From NCBI RefSeq assembly GCF_001279695.1, contig NZ_LGDD01000295.1, positions 7,730 through 71,729 on the forward strand: a stretch of 64,000 bases of DNA. The letters are read 5' to 3'. Shown one piece after another: positions 7,828-16,967 of this stretch. Both the position numbers and the translations under genes were made by a program. Position 1 is the stretch's first letter. Every line of letters starts with the position of its first letter. Below the pieces are notes generated by a model. It saw only the letters and a program-made list of their open reading frames with translations, made no database searches and was not told the origin of the DNA. The stretch is from Streptomyces sp. WM6378. Its GTDB lineage: Bacteria; Actinomycetota; Actinomycetes; Streptomycetales; Streptomycetaceae.

Positions 7828-8090
7828 CTAGGGCCTGTCCGGCGGGTCTGGTCGCCGTCGAGGTGCCTCGGCTTTGTGGTGCTGGTGAGCGGGGGGTCTG
7901 GTGCGTGCAGCTGCAAGGCGGAGGAGGGCGGCGACGCGATGGGGGTCCCCCCTGTTCGAGCGCAGCCGAGAACTAGGGGGAGTCGGCAACCGACGACAAC
8001 GCGGTGGGGGTCCCCCTGGCCCTTTAGGCCTTGGGGGAGGGCGGGCCGGGGTCGCGCGTCCCGGACGAGACCCGTCGGGACAGGCCCTAG
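7828..8090. mobile_element. MITE-like non-autonomous element, IS5-type ends
   Basis: A 263-base element with imperfect terminal inverted repeats of about 28 bases: the left begins CTAGGGCCTGTCCGGCGGGT at 7828, and the right ends GTCGGGACAGGCCCTAG at 8090. CTAG is present at both outer ends, which fits the 4-base target duplication of the IS5 subgroup. The interior has no transposase, but it does hold two smaller GGGGTCCCCC-type palindromic repeats (7940-7980 and 8004-8040) that are common in Streptomyces intergenic DNA. It sits between cofC and the small gene at 7614, and the cofC stop codon lies inside its right CTAG. Confidence 0.75.
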
Positions 8091-8878
8091 TGCCCCCGTA
8101 CGGGGTCCAGGGCGTCCCGCAGCGCGGTGGTGGCCGGGCCCACGCCGAGGGACAGCGCGGCCCGCAGATCCGCGCCCGTGTCGACGTCCCGGCGCACCGA
8201 ATCCACGCCGTCGAGCAGGATTTCGGCGGCCCCCGAAGCCGAATGCGCGGCCCGTGAAGGGCCGCCGAATACCGGGCTCAAATCCCTGCCGGGAACCGCC
8301 GAAAGGAAAGTCGTCCCGATTCCCGCCGCATCCGCGAGAAAAGCCCGCGGAAATGCGGCGGCCGCGGCGAGCACCCGGCCCAGTTCCGCGGGGCGCAGCG
8401 CGGGCAGGTCCGCGTTGAGGGCGGCCACCGGGAGCGCCGGATGCCGCGAGCGCATCCGGTACGCCCCGTGCGCCAGCGCGGCGTTGAGGCCAGCGCCGGG
8501 GGAGTCGGGCACGATGCGCGCACCCAGCGCGGCCAGCTCGGCGCCCGCCAGCGGATCGTCCGTGACGACCGCCACATTGCGCACGGCGGGGCACTTCAGC
8601 GCGGCGGCCACGGTGTCCAGCGCGAACGCGAGGGCGAGCCGCGGCCGGAGCTCGTCGCCGACGGCGGCCGCCAGCCTGCTCTTGGCCAGCACCAAGGGCT
8701 TCAGCGGGATGACGAGGGACCAGCGGGCAGCTGTGGCGGTGTTCGTGGCGTCCCCTCCGTCCGGGCGCCGCCCCGAGTGGGCCGGGCGGCGGCGGGCTTC
8801 ATTGTCACCCGCCCGGAGGGCCGGTGTCCGGGCCGGGGCGTACGGTGTTCTCGACAGACCAGGGGCCTGGGGCGACAC
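8087..8878 (-). CDS. cofC: 2-phospho-L-lactate/phosphoenolpyruvate guanylyltransferase (CofC/FbiD)
   Basis: This nucleotidyltransferase makes the activated precursor of cofactor F420. The core shows WSLVIPLKPLVLAKSRLA (N-terminal GTP-binding loop), VVTDDPLAGAELAALGARIVPD and VAALNADLPALRPAEL (metal-binding Asp), then the GTTFLSA and FGGPSRAAH segments near the C-terminus, all as in CofC. The start is a problem: no ATG, GTG or TTG lies close before WSLVIP. The nearest in-frame start is the GTG at 8878, giving about 50 extra residues of poor quality. The stop TAG is inside the CTAG end of the MITE. It is divergent from plsC, 79 bases apart. Confidence 0.82.
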   Translation of the reverse strand: MSPQAPGLSRTPYAPARTPALRAGDNEARRRPAHSGRRPDGGDATNTATAARWSLVIPLKPLVLAKSRLAAAVGDELRPRLALAFALDTVAAALKCPAVRNVAVVTDDPLAGAELAALGARIVPDSPGAGLNAALAHGAYRMRSRHPALPVAALNADLPALRPAELGRVLAAAAAFPRAFLADAAGIGTTFLSAVPGRDLSPVFGGPSRAAHSASGAAEILLDGVDSVRRDVDTGADLRAALSLGVGPATTALRDALDPVRGH

Positions 8879-8957
8879 TTGCCCCCAGCAGCCACGCAGA
8901 GTCAGTTCCCCCGGTCTCGCAGAGGCCCGGCCGGGGTCCGCAGAGGAAGGTGTCCGA

Positions 8958-9710
8958 GTGTCCCGCCGCAGAATCGGCTTCTGGTACCGCCTGGCGGCGG
9001 TCATCGCAAAACCGCCGCTGGTCGTTCTGTTCAAGCGGGACTGGCGGGGAATGGAGAACATTCCGGCCGACGGCGGATTCATCACCGCCATCAATCACAA
9101 CTCGTATCTGGACATGTTCTCGTACGGGCATTTCCAATACAACACGGGCCGGGTGCCCCGATTCCTGGCGAAGGCCGCGCTTTTCAAGGCCCCCGGCGTC
9201 GGGATCCTGCTGCGCGGCACGGGCCAGATTCCCGTCTACCGCGAGTCGACCAACGCGGTGGGCGCCTTCCGGGCCGCCGTGGACGCCGTGGAGCGCGGTG
9301 AATGCGTCGCCTTCTACCCCGAAGGCACCCTCACCCGCGACCCCGGCCAGTGGCCGATGACCGCGAAGACCGGGGTCGCGCGGGCCGCCCTGATGACGCG
9401 GGCGCCGGTCGTCCCGATCGCCCAGTGGGGCGCCAACTTGGCGATGCCGCCCTACGCCAAGGAGAAGAAGGTCAACTTCTTCCCGCGCAAGACGCTCCAG
9501 GTGAAGGCCGGTCCGCCGGTCGACCTCGACCGGTTCTACGACAAGGAGCCGACGCCCGAGGTCCTCAAGGAGGTGACCGAGGTCATCATGGCCGCGATCA
9601 CCACGCTGCTTGAGGAGTTGAGGGGCGAGAAGGCCCCCGAGAAGCCGTACGATCTGCGCGAAGTCCGCGCACGGCAGCGCCGCGAGGCCGCCGGGGAGGG
9701 CACCAAGTGA
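8958..9710 (+). CDS. plsC: 1-acyl-sn-glycerol-3-phosphate acyltransferase
   Basis: A 250-residue acyltransferase that adds the second acyl chain to lysophosphatidic acid on the inner membrane face. The HX4D catalytic motif is NHNSYLD near residue 47, the substrate-binding motif is FYPEGTLTRD near residue 118, and the hydrophobic N-terminal helix (FWYRLAAVIAKPPLVVLF) anchors the protein. The GTG at 8958 follows GAGGAAGG. Its last four bases overlap the start of gpsA (GTGA), so the two successive glycerolipid enzymes are translationally coupled. Confidence 0.92.
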   Translation: MSRRRIGFWYRLAAVIAKPPLVVLFKRDWRGMENIPADGGFITAINHNSYLDMFSYGHFQYNTGRVPRFLAKAALFKAPGVGILLRGTGQIPVYRESTNAVGAFRAAVDAVERGECVAFYPEGTLTRDPGQWPMTAKTGVARAALMTRAPVVPIAQWGANLAMPPYAKEKKVNFFPRKTLQVKAGPPVDLDRFYDKEPTPEVLKEVTEVIMAAITTLLEELRGEKAPEKPYDLREVRARQRREAAGEGTK

Positions 9711-10720
9711 CACACGGCACCACCAAGGCAGCGGTATTCGGGACCGGTTCGTGGGGCACGGCGTTCGCCATGGTCCTCGCCGACGCGGGCTGCGAAGTCA
9801 CCCTCTGGGCCCGCCGCCCCGAACTCGCCGAAGCGGTCAACTCCACGCGTACGAACCCGGACTACCTGCCGGGCATCGAACTCCCCGCGTCCGTACGGGC
9901 CACCACCGACCCCGTACGAGCCGCGGCCGGCGCCGACTTCACCGTCCTCGCCGTCCCGTCGCAGACGCTCCGCGACAACCTCGCCGCCTGGGCGCCGCTG
10001 CTGGCCCCCGACACCGTGCTCGTCTCCCTGATGAAGGGCGTCGAACTCGGCACCGCCAAGCGGATGAGCGAGGTCATCTCCGAGGTCGCCAAGGTCTCCG
10101 AGGACCGCGTCGCCGTGGTCACCGGGCCCAACCTGGCCAAGGAGATCGCCAAGCGGATGCCTGCCGCGGCCGTCGTCGCCTGCCGCGACGAGGCCGTCGC
10201 GCAGCGCCTGCAGGCCGCCTGCCACACCCCCTACTTCCGCCCGTACACCAACACCGACGTGGTGGGCTGCGAACTCGGCGGCGCCGTCAAGAACGTCATC
10301 GGGCTCGCCGTCGGCATCGCCGACGGCATGGGGCTCGGCGACAACGCCAAGGGCTCGCTCATCACCCGCGGCCTCGCCGAGACGACCCGGCTCGGCCTCG
10401 CGATGGGCGCCGACCCGCTGACGTTCTCCGGCCTCGCGGGCCTCGGCGACCTCGTCGCCACCTGCTCCTCGCCGCTCTCGCGCAACCACACCTTCGGCAC
10501 CAACCTCGGCAAGGGCATGACCCTGCAGGAGACCATCGCGGTCACCAAGCAGACCGCGGAGGGCGTCAAGTCCTGTGAATCCGTGCTGGATCTGGCCCGC
10601 CGGCACGGCGTCGACATGCCCATCACGGAGACCGTCGTCGGCATCGTCCACGAGGGCAAGCCGCCGGTCGTCGCCCTCAAGGAGCTGATGTCCCGCAGCG
10701 CCAAGGCCGAGCGGCGCTGA
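9707..10720 (+). CDS. gpsA: NAD(P)H-dependent glycerol-3-phosphate dehydrogenase
   Basis: A 337-residue enzyme that reduces dihydroxyacetone phosphate to sn-glycerol 3-phosphate for phospholipids. The Rossmann motif AVFGTGSWGTAFA lies at residues about 9-21, then VTGPNLAKEIA, and the catalytic GGAVKNVIGLAVGIADGMGLGDN near residue 190 with the active-site Lys; all are intact. It is coupled to plsC through a GTGA overlap and is followed 59 bases later by ddl, in a lipid and cell-wall precursor cluster. Confidence 0.97.
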   Translation: MTHGTTKAAVFGTGSWGTAFAMVLADAGCEVTLWARRPELAEAVNSTRTNPDYLPGIELPASVRATTDPVRAAAGADFTVLAVPSQTLRDNLAAWAPLLAPDTVLVSLMKGVELGTAKRMSEVISEVAKVSEDRVAVVTGPNLAKEIAKRMPAAAVVACRDEAVAQRLQAACHTPYFRPYTNTDVVGCELGGAVKNVIGLAVGIADGMGLGDNAKGSLITRGLAETTRLGLAMGADPLTFSGLAGLGDLVATCSSPLSRNHTFGTNLGKGMTLQETIAVTKQTAEGVKSCESVLDLARRHGVDMPITETVVGIVHEGKPPVVALKELMSRSAKAERR

Positions 10721-10779
10721 CACCGCCGGGCCCGGGCGGCCATGGATGCGGCGCCTCGAACGGGTACCCTCAACGCGAT

Positions 10780-11937
10780 ATGAGCAGCGAGAACCTCCCC
10801 CAGAGCCCTGAGAAGCAGCTCCGCAAGCCGCGGGTGGCCGTAGTGTTCGGCGGCCGCAGTTCGGAACACGGCATCTCGGTCGTGACCGCCGGCGCGGTGC
10901 TGCGCGCCATCGACCGTACGAAGTACGACGTGCTGCCCATCGGCATCACGACGGACGGCCGCTGGGCGCTCACCGCCGACGAACCGGAGCGCATGGCGAT
11001 CAGCGACCGGCGCACCCCGAGCGTCGACGAGCTCGCCGAGTCCCCCGACGGCGGCGTGGTCCTGCCCGTGGACCCGGGCAGCCGCGAAGTCGTCTACAGC
11101 GAGCCCGGAATGGTGCCCAAGGTCCTCGGCGAGGTCGACGTCGTCTTCCCGATGCTGCACGGCCCGTACGGCGAGGACGGCACCCTCCAGGGCCTCCTGG
11201 AGCTCTCCGGCATCCCCTACGTCGGCGCGGGCGTCCTCGCCTCGGCCGTCGGCCAGGACAAGGAGTACATGAAGCGCGTCTTCACCTCCTTCGGGCTGCC
11301 CGTCGGGCCCTACCTCGTGGTGCGCCCGCGCGAGTGGGAGCAGGACGAGAAGGCGGCCCGCCAGCGCATCGCGGACTTCGCCGGTGAGCACGGCTGGCCG
11401 CTGTTCATCAAGCCGGCCCGGGCCGGCTCCTCGTTCGGCATCACCAAGGTCGACTCCTTCGAGGGCCTGGACGAGGCCATCGCCGAGGCCCGCCGCCACG
11501 ACCCCAAGTTCCTCGTCGAGTCGCTGCTGCGCGGCCGCGAGATCGAATGCGGGGTGCTCGAATTCGAGGACGGGCCGCGGGCGAGCGTGCCCGCCGAGAT
11601 CCCGCCGGTGACGGCCCACGAGTTCTACGACTTCGAGGCCAAGTACATCGACTCGGCGGCCGGCATCGTGCCCGCGCCGATCGGCGAGGAGGCCACCGCC
11701 GAGGTGCGGCGCCTGGCCGTCGAGGCCTTCGAGGCCGCCTCCTGCGAGGGCCTGGTCCGCGCGGACTTCTTCCTTCAGGACAACGGCGAGTTCGTGATCA
11801 ACGAGATCAACACGATGCCGGGCTTCACGCCGATCTCGATGTACCCGCGGATGTGGCAGGAGAGCGGCGTCGAGTACGCGGACCTGGTGGACAAACTGAT
11901 CCAGGCGGCGCTTCGCCGGTCCACGGGCCTGCGCTAG
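10780..11937 (+). CDS. ddl: D-alanine-D-alanine ligase
   Basis: A 385-residue ATP-grasp ligase that makes the D-Ala-D-Ala end of peptidoglycan precursors. The N-terminal VAVVFGGRSSEHGISVVTAG, the central LHGPYGEDGTLQGLLELSGIPYVG, the ATP-grasp FIKPARAGSSFGITKV, and the C-terminal FVINEINTMPGFT metal-binding segment are all present. The tyrosine-containing omega loop (EFYDFEAKYI) is of the D-Ala-D-Ala type rather than the D-lactate-forming type of vancomycin resistance. Its stop shares the four bases CTAG with the stop of the convergent lipoprotein gene. Confidence 0.96.
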   Translation: MSSENLPQSPEKQLRKPRVAVVFGGRSSEHGISVVTAGAVLRAIDRTKYDVLPIGITTDGRWALTADEPERMAISDRRTPSVDELAESPDGGVVLPVDPGSREVVYSEPGMVPKVLGEVDVVFPMLHGPYGEDGTLQGLLELSGIPYVGAGVLASAVGQDKEYMKRVFTSFGLPVGPYLVVRPREWEQDEKAARQRIADFAGEHGWPLFIKPARAGSSFGITKVDSFEGLDEAIAEARRHDPKFLVESLLRGREIECGVLEFEDGPRASVPAEIPPVTAHEFYDFEAKYIDSAAGIVPAPIGEEATAEVRRLAVEAFEAASCEGLVRADFFLQDNGEFVINEINTMPGFTPISMYPRMWQESGVEYADLVDKLIQAALRRSTGLR

Positions 11938-12410
11938 AGCGAGTTCTTGGTGGCCTTGAGGACGGGGGCGCCGAACGCCTGGAGCACGGACGCGTCGTGC
12001 GCGTACCGGGTCCCCGTCAGGAGCTCGATGTAGGGGTCCCGGTAGGCGCTGACGAACCGGGGGCCCTCGGAGCGCGGGAACACGACCCACCAGACCCCGT
12101 TCACCTGAACTCCGTTGGACTTGGGGTCGTTCATCTCGTCGCCCCGCGCGATCCCGCAGCGCAGTACGATCTCCGCGTCCCCGTCCCCCCACCGGGCCGT
12201 CAGCGGCGAGTCCGGGGTGGGGTCGTGCCGCTTCTGCCCGGCCACGGTGTCGGGCAGGAGTTTGTCCAGGGCCGCGCACGCGGCCGCCTCCTTCGCAGGT
12301 GGCGAGGGAACCGCCACCTTCGCGGTGGCGTCGGACGAAGAACAGCCCGCGGCCGCCAGGACGGCGACCGCGGACAGGACGAGAAGCGGCCGGCGGCGAG
12401 AGAGAGTCAC
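11934..12410 (-). CDS. DUF3515 family lipoprotein
   Basis: A 158-residue exported lipoprotein. It has a short basic start, a hydrophobic segment and the lipobox LAAAGC near residue 22, so the mature protein would begin at Cys. The remainder carries the DUF3515 pattern, including CAALDKLLPDTVAGQ, ARWGDGDAEIVLRCG and GVWWVVFP. The family is conserved in actinobacteria beside ddl and thiL and has no known activity that I can name. Its stop codon overlaps that of ddl (convergent). Confidence 0.88.
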   Translation of the reverse strand: MTLSRRRPLLVLSAVAVLAAAGCSSSDATAKVAVPSPPAKEAAACAALDKLLPDTVAGQKRHDPTPDSPLTARWGDGDAEIVLRCGIARGDEMNDPKSNGVQVNGVWWVVFPRSEGPRFVSAYRDPYIELLTGTRYAHDASVLQAFGAPVLKATKNSL

Positions 12411-12430
12411 CGGCCCAGGGTATGCGGGGG

Positions 12431-12664
12431 CTACAGATGGACGACCGGGCAGGTCAGCGTTCTTGTGATGCCGTCCACCTGCTGGACCTTGGCGACCACC
12501 ATGCGACCGAGTTCGTCGACCGTCTCGGCCTGGGCACGGACGATCACGTCGTAGGGTCCGGTCACGTCTTCGGCCTGGATCACGCCGGCGAGCTTTCCGA
12601 TGGCCTCGGCGACTGTCGACGCCTTGCCCACCTCGGTCTGAATGAGGATGTACGCCTGTACCAC
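12431..12664 (-). CDS. Lrp/AsnC ligand-binding domain protein without DNA-binding domain
   Basis: A 77-residue stand-alone RAM (regulation of amino-acid metabolism) domain: VVQAYILIQTEVGKAS, then the GPYDVIVRAQAETVDELGRMVV signature. No helix-turn-helix precedes it. The GTG at 12664 is preceded by GGAGG, supporting this short start over a longer frame that begins at 12850. Such domains oligomerise and bind amino acids, so it may sense a metabolite or modulate a full-length Lrp protein. It lies between the DUF3515 gene and the divergent thiL. Confidence 0.87.
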   Translation of the reverse strand: MVQAYILIQTEVGKASTVAEAIGKLAGVIQAEDVTGPYDVIVRAQAETVDELGRMVVAKVQQVDGITRTLTCPVVHL

Positions 12665-12888
12665 GGAACCTCCAGGGCGGCCACGAGGATCATGTGGGGG
12701 AGAGAAAGAGACGCCACGGTACCGCGTCGCCACGCGCGACGGGGAGACCCGCGCGACCGGCCGCTCGCGCCGAGGGGCGAGAGCGGCCATGAAGTTGACG
12801 TATGTGTTGACGGTACCCACGCCCGTGACCGCTCGCGACCGCAGGCGCACGGAGGCAGATGGGGTACGGAGATGAGAGGTGGGACACG

Positions 12889-13854
12889 GTGAAAGGCACT
12901 GTGGGCGAGTTGGGGGAGTTCGGGCTCATCAGGGAGCTGACCTCCCGGCTCACCTCCACCCCCGCGGTCCGGCTGGGCCCGGGCGACGACGCGGCGGTCG
13001 TGACCGCACCCGACCGCAGGGTGGTCGCCAGCACGGACATCCTCCTTGAGGGACGGCACTTCCGGCGCGACTGGTCGACGGCGTACGACGTGGGCCGCAA
13101 GGCCGCCGCGCAGAACTTGGCCGACATCGCCGCCATGGGCGCGGTGCCGACGGCGGTCCTGCTCGGCCTCGTCGTGCCGGCCGAACTGCCGGTCACCTGG
13201 CCCACCGAGCTGATGGACGGCATCCGCGACGAGTGCCAGGTCGCGGGCGCGGCCGTGGTCGGCGGCGACGTCGTACGCGGGGACACCATCACCGTCGCGA
13301 TCACCGCGCTCGGCGATCTGCGCAACCACGAGCCGGTGACCCGGGCCGGCGCGCAGCCCGGCGACGTCGTCGCCGTGACGGGCTGGCTCGGCTGGTCGGC
13401 GGCGGGCTACGCGGTGCTCTCGCGCGGCTTCCGCTCGCCGCGTGCCTTCGTCGAGGCGCACCGCCGCCCCGAGCCCCCGTACCACGCGGGCCCCGCCGCG
13501 GCCGGCCTCGGCGCCACCGCCATGACCGACGTCAGCGACGGCCTGGTCGCCGACCTCGGCCACATCGCCGAGGCCAGCAAGGTCCGCATCGACCTGCGCT
13601 CGGGCCTCATCGACATCCCGACGCAGATGAGCGACATCGGCCAGGCCGTCGGCGTCGACCCGCTCCAGTGGGTGCTCACCGGCGGCGAGGACCACGCGAT
13701 CGTGGCGACGTTCCCGCCGGACGTGAAGCTGCCCGCCCGCTGGAAGGTCATCGGCGAGGTCCTCAACCCGTCCGCGCTGCCCACCGTCACCGTGGACGGC
13801 GCGCCCTGGACCAGCAAGGGCGGCTGGGACCACTTCGGGGACGATCCCGCGTGA
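12889..13854 (+). CDS. thiL: Thiamine-monophosphate kinase
   Basis: ThiL phosphorylates thiamine monophosphate to the active diphosphate. The 321-residue frame has GPGDDAAVV and [11 protein letters not shown] (metal and substrate binding), [32 protein letters not shown], and the end motif [11 protein letters not shown], all typical. I start at the GTG of 12889 ([14 protein letters not shown]), which is where family members begin. An ATG at 12859 is also in frame but sits only 3 bases after its GGAGG. The stop overlaps the thiD start by GTGA, so the pair is translationally coupled. Confidence 0.94.
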   Translation: MKGTVGELGEFGLIRELTSRLTSTPAVRLGPGDDAAVVTAPDRRVVASTDILLEGRHFRRDWSTAYDVGRKAAAQNLADIAAMGAVPTAVLLGLVVPAELPVTWPTELMDGIRDECQVAGAAVVGGDVVRGDTITVAITALGDLRNHEPVTRAGAQPGDVVAVTGWLGWSAAGYAVLSRGFRSPRAFVEAHRRPEPPYHAGPAAAGLGATAMTDVSDGLVADLGHIAEASKVRIDLRSGLIDIPTQMSDIGQAVGVDPLQWVLTGGEDHAIVATFPPDVKLPARWKVIGEVLNPSALPTVTVDGAPWTSKGGWDHFGDDPA

Positions 13855-14633
13855 TCCCCAACGTGCTGACCGTCGCCGGATCGGACTCCGGCGGCGGCGC
13901 GGGCATCCAGGCCGACCTCAAGACGATGCTGGCGCTCGGCGTGCACGGCATGAGCGTGATCACCGCGGTCACCGCGCAGAACTCGCTGGGCGTGCACGGG
14001 GCCTGGGAACTGCCGGTGGAGGCGGTGCGGGCCCAGTACCGGGCCGTCGTCGACGACATCGGCGTCCAGGCCGTGAAGACCGGCATGCTGTCCTCGGCGC
14101 CCCTGGTGGAGGCGGTCGCCGAGCTCCTCGCCACCACCGACGCCCCGGTCGTCGTCGACCCGGTGGGCGTCTCCAAGCACGGCGACCCGCTGCTCGCAGC
14201 CGAGGCCCTCGACTCGGTACGCACCCGGCTGCTGCCGACCGCGACCGTCGCCACGCCCAACCTGGACGAGGTGGCCCAGCTCACCGGCGTCCACGTCGAG
14301 GACGAGGACGGGATGCGCCGGGCGGCCGGCGCGATCTTGGAGTTCGGGCCCCGGTGGGCGCTCATCAAGGGCGGGCACTACCCCGGCGACGCGATGGACC
14401 TGCTCACCGACGGCGCCGAGGAGCACTGGCTGCGGGCCCCGCGCCTGGACAACCGGCACACCCACGGCACGGGCTGCACGCTCGCCTCCGCCATCGCCTC
14501 GGGCCTCGCCAAAGGGCTGACCGTGCCCGAGGCGGTGCGGGCGGCCAAGGAGTACGTGACGGGCGCCATCGCCGCGGGATTCGCGCTGGGCGCGGGCATC
14601 GGCCCGGTCGACCACGGCTGGCGCTTCAGATAG
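13851..14633 (+). CDS. thiD: Hydroxymethylpyrimidine/phosphomethylpyrimidine kinase
   Basis: A 260-residue ribokinase-fold kinase that phosphorylates HMP and HMP-phosphate for thiamine synthesis. Seen are [25 protein letters not shown] at the N-terminus, [12 protein letters not shown] near residue 105, [12 protein letters not shown], and the C-terminal [20 protein letters not shown] anion hole with the catalytic Asp position replaced by the usual Cys-containing loop. The start is GTG at 13851, overlapping the thiL stop. A strong bidirectional terminator follows. Confidence 0.95.
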   Translation: MIPNVLTVAGSDSGGGAGIQADLKTMLALGVHGMSVITAVTAQNSLGVHGAWELPVEAVRAQYRAVVDDIGVQAVKTGMLSSAPLVEAVAELLATTDAPVVVDPVGVSKHGDPLLAAEALDSVRTRLLPTATVATPNLDEVAQLTGVHVEDEDGMRRAAGAILEFGPRWALIKGGHYPGDAMDLLTDGAEEHWLRAPRLDNRHTHGTGCTLASAIASGLAKGLTVPEAVRAAKEYVTGAIAAGFALGAGIGPVDHGWRFR

Positions 14634-14680
14634 CCCACGGCTTGCGAGTACGACTCGCGGCTACGTCTCGCGAGTACGGC

Positions 14681-14713
14681 AAAAAGCCGGTCCACCGAGG
14701 TGGACCGGCTTTT
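14681..14713. terminator. Bidirectional terminator between thiD and rpmB
   Basis: A perfect inverted repeat (about 15 bp) with AAAAAGCCGGTCCACC on one side and GGTGGACCGGCTTTT on the other. A run of A precedes it and a run of T follows, so it serves both convergent units. Confidence 0.93.
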
Positions 14714-14753
14714 CAAGGCAACCGCAGGGGCTGCGCTACGACAGACGTCGCAA

Positions 14754-14939
14754 TTAGCGCGAGACCTTGCCGGCCTTGATGCACGAGGTGCAGACGTTGA
14801 GCCGCTTCGGCGTCCGACCGACCACGGCACGCACACGCTGGATGTTCGGGTTCCAGCGACGAGACGTACGGCGGTGCGAGTGCGAAATGTTGTTGCCGAA
14901 GCCCGGCCCCTTGCCGCAGACGTCGCAGTTGGCAGCCAC
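14754..14939 (-). CDS. rpmB: Ribosomal protein L28, zinc-binding form
   Basis: A 61-residue L28 starting [17 protein letters not shown]. It has two CxxC pairs (CDVC near residue 5 and CTSC near residue 50), so it is the zinc-ribbon (C+) version. The core [18 protein letters not shown] is typical. Streptomyces often also carry a zinc-free paralogue controlled by Zur elsewhere; this would be the zinc-replete copy. It is divergent from the FakA-like gene, an arrangement found in many bacteria. Confidence 0.96.
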   Translation of the reverse strand: MAANCDVCGKGPGFGNNISHSHRRTSRRWNPNIQRVRAVVGRTPKRLNVCTSCIKAGKVSR

Positions 14940-15222
14940 GGGTCACTCCAAAGACTTCAGATGCATTAAATGCACTTACAGTGAAATCCGGCGCACCGGA
15001 ATCAGAGATCTGAAGTGGCTTGCCGGGGGAATTGGCCCGACTCTCGCCGGGCAACCGAAGCAGCATACAACGGCTGCTCCCGAGATACGAAACTACCACG
15101 GCCCCGGCCGCCCCCGCCCCGGACCCGGGCCCGCACCGGGTCTACCCTGCGCTCAGAGCCTGTGTCTGCGCCCCGCCAGGGCCCGCGGCCATCCGCTTCC
15201 CGCCCGCAAGGAGGACCACCAG

Positions 15223-16830
15223 GTGCCGCAGACCCTCGATGCCGTCGCGGTACGCGGCTGGTGCGCGCTGGCGCTGGACGCGCTGGGCCGGGACCGCGAG
15301 GCGATCGACGCCATCAACGTGTATCCCGTCGCGGACGGGGACACCGGCACCAACCTCTACCTGACGATGGAGTCCGCGGCCCAGGCCGTCGAGGCCGTCT
15401 TCGCCGCCTACCCCGAGCCGCCCGTGTACGACGGCGTCCCGCCCGTCGCCGATGTCGTACGGGCCATGGCGCACGGCGCGCTGATCGGCGCCCGCGGGAA
15501 CTCCGGCACGATCCTCGCCCAGCTCCTGCGGGGCATGGCGGAGGTCGTCGCGGACGGCGGGGGCGACCTCGCCGCGGCGCTGCGCAGGGCGTCCTCCGCC
15601 GCCTACCTCGCGGTCGCGCACCCCGTCGAGGGCACCGTCCTTTCGGTGGCCACCGCCGCCGCCGAGTCCGCCGAGAACGCGAGCGGCACCCCGGCCGCGG
15701 TGGCCCAGGCCGCCTACGCGGGCGCCCGGGACGCCCTGGACCGGACGCCCTCCCAGCTCGCCGCCCTCGGGCGCGCGGGCGTCGTCGACGCGGGCGGCCG
15801 GGGCCTGGTGACGGTGCTCGGCGCCCTGGTCCAGGCCCTGTCCGGCGAGGCCCCCGTCGTACGCCACGAGGCGCGGGTGCCCGTGCCCGTGGAGGACTGC
15901 CCGGCCGAGGCCGCCGGGGCGGGGCCCGCCTTCGAGGTGATCTACCTCCTGGAGGCCGACGACGCGGCCGTGGACCGGCTGCGGGGCAGGCTCGACGGGC
16001 TCGGCGACTCCCTGGTGGTCGTCGGCGGCGACGGGCTCTGGAACGTCCACGTGCACGTCGACGACGCGGGCGCCGCCGTCGAGGCCGGCGTCGAGGCGGG
16101 CCGGCCCTACCGGATCCGGATCACGCACTTCGAGCAGCCCGCGGTCGTCCAGCCGCCCCGGGAGCAGGTCCAGCGGGCCGTGGTCGCCGTCGTGCCCGGC
16201 GAGGGCCTGGCCGGGCTCTGCGCCGAGGCGGGGGCGACGACCGTCCTTGCCCGGCCCGGCGAGGCCCCGGCCAGCGGGGAGCTCGTCGAGGCGATCCGGC
16301 GTGCGCACGCCCGCGAGGTCGTGCTGCTGCCGAACGACGCCGAGCTGCGCCACACCGCCGCGGCCGCCGTCGAACAGGCGCGGGCCGAAGGCATCCGGGT
16401 CGCGCTCATCCCGACCCGGGCCGCCGTCCAGGGCATCGCGGCGCTCGCCGTGCACGCACCCGAGCGGCGCTTCGACGAGGACGTCGTCGCGATGACCGCC
16501 GCGGCCGGCGCCACCCGGCACGCCGAACTCGCCGTCGCCGAACGGCAGTCGTGGACGATGGCCGGGGTCTGCCAGGCCGGGGACGTCCTCGGCCTCATCG
16601 ACGGCGACGTGGTGGTCATCGGCCACGACCTGGCCGACACCGCCCGCACCGTCCTGGACCGGATGCTGGCCGCGGGCGGCGAGCTGGTCACCCTGGTCCT
16701 GGCCGCCGACGCGCCGCCGGAGCTGGCGGCCCTGCTCGAATCCCACGTCGGCAAGGCCCACTTGGCGGTCGACACCGTGGTGTACGAAGGCGGCCGCCAA
16801 GGGGTGCCGCTCCTGATCGGCGTGGAGTAG
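15223..16830 (+). CDS. DAK2/DegV-type FakA-like fatty-acid kinase protein
   Basis: A 535-residue protein. The N-terminal DAK2 (DhaL-like) domain, about residues 10-200, has the ADP/Mg motif INVYPVADGDTGTN and GARGNSGTILAQLLRG. The middle and C-terminal domains match the FakA layout (LDGLGDSLVVVGGDGLWNVHVHVDDAGAAVEAG, then VAVVPGEGLAGL). FakA phosphorylates fatty acids bound by DegV-type FakB proteins. In Firmicutes the gene also lies by rpmB and recG, as here. The GTG at 15223 follows AAGGAGG; the frame is open upstream but overlaps the rpmB promoter region. Confidence 0.88.
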   Translation: MPQTLDAVAVRGWCALALDALGRDREAIDAINVYPVADGDTGTNLYLTMESAAQAVEAVFAAYPEPPVYDGVPPVADVVRAMAHGALIGARGNSGTILAQLLRGMAEVVADGGGDLAAALRRASSAAYLAVAHPVEGTVLSVATAAAESAENASGTPAAVAQAAYAGARDALDRTPSQLAALGRAGVVDAGGRGLVTVLGALVQALSGEAPVVRHEARVPVPVEDCPAEAAGAGPAFEVIYLLEADDAAVDRLRGRLDGLGDSLVVVGGDGLWNVHVHVDDAGAAVEAGVEAGRPYRIRITHFEQPAVVQPPREQVQRAVVAVVPGEGLAGLCAEAGATTVLARPGEAPASGELVEAIRRAHAREVVLLPNDAELRHTAAAAVEQARAEGIRVALIPTRAAVQGIAALAVHAPERRFDEDVVAMTAAAGATRHAELAVAERQSWTMAGVCQAGDVLGLIDGDVVVIGHDLADTARTVLDRMLAAGGELVTLVLAADAPPELAALLESHVGKAHLAVDTVVYEGGRQGVPLLIGVE

Positions 16831-16967
16831 CAACTCCCTTGGCGCGCTTGGCTGTTGGGGTCGTACGGACGCTTCCGCTCGGCCTCGGCCCCGCGGCCGT
16901 GCCGGCTTTCGCAGGGGTGGGGCGGGGTGTCGCCCGAAGGGGCCCGCGGCGCGGGTCCGACCAGCGG

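Noticed and set aside
7940..8040. GGGGTCCCCC palindromic stretches as a separate element.
   Set aside because: They lie inside the MITE and are common streptomycete intergenic repeats; reported as part of it.
10231..12279. A long minus-strand frame opposite gpsA and ddl (and similar ones opposite recG, glnD and ffh).
   Set aside because: These mirror the third-position GC bias of the true genes and show no domain motifs.
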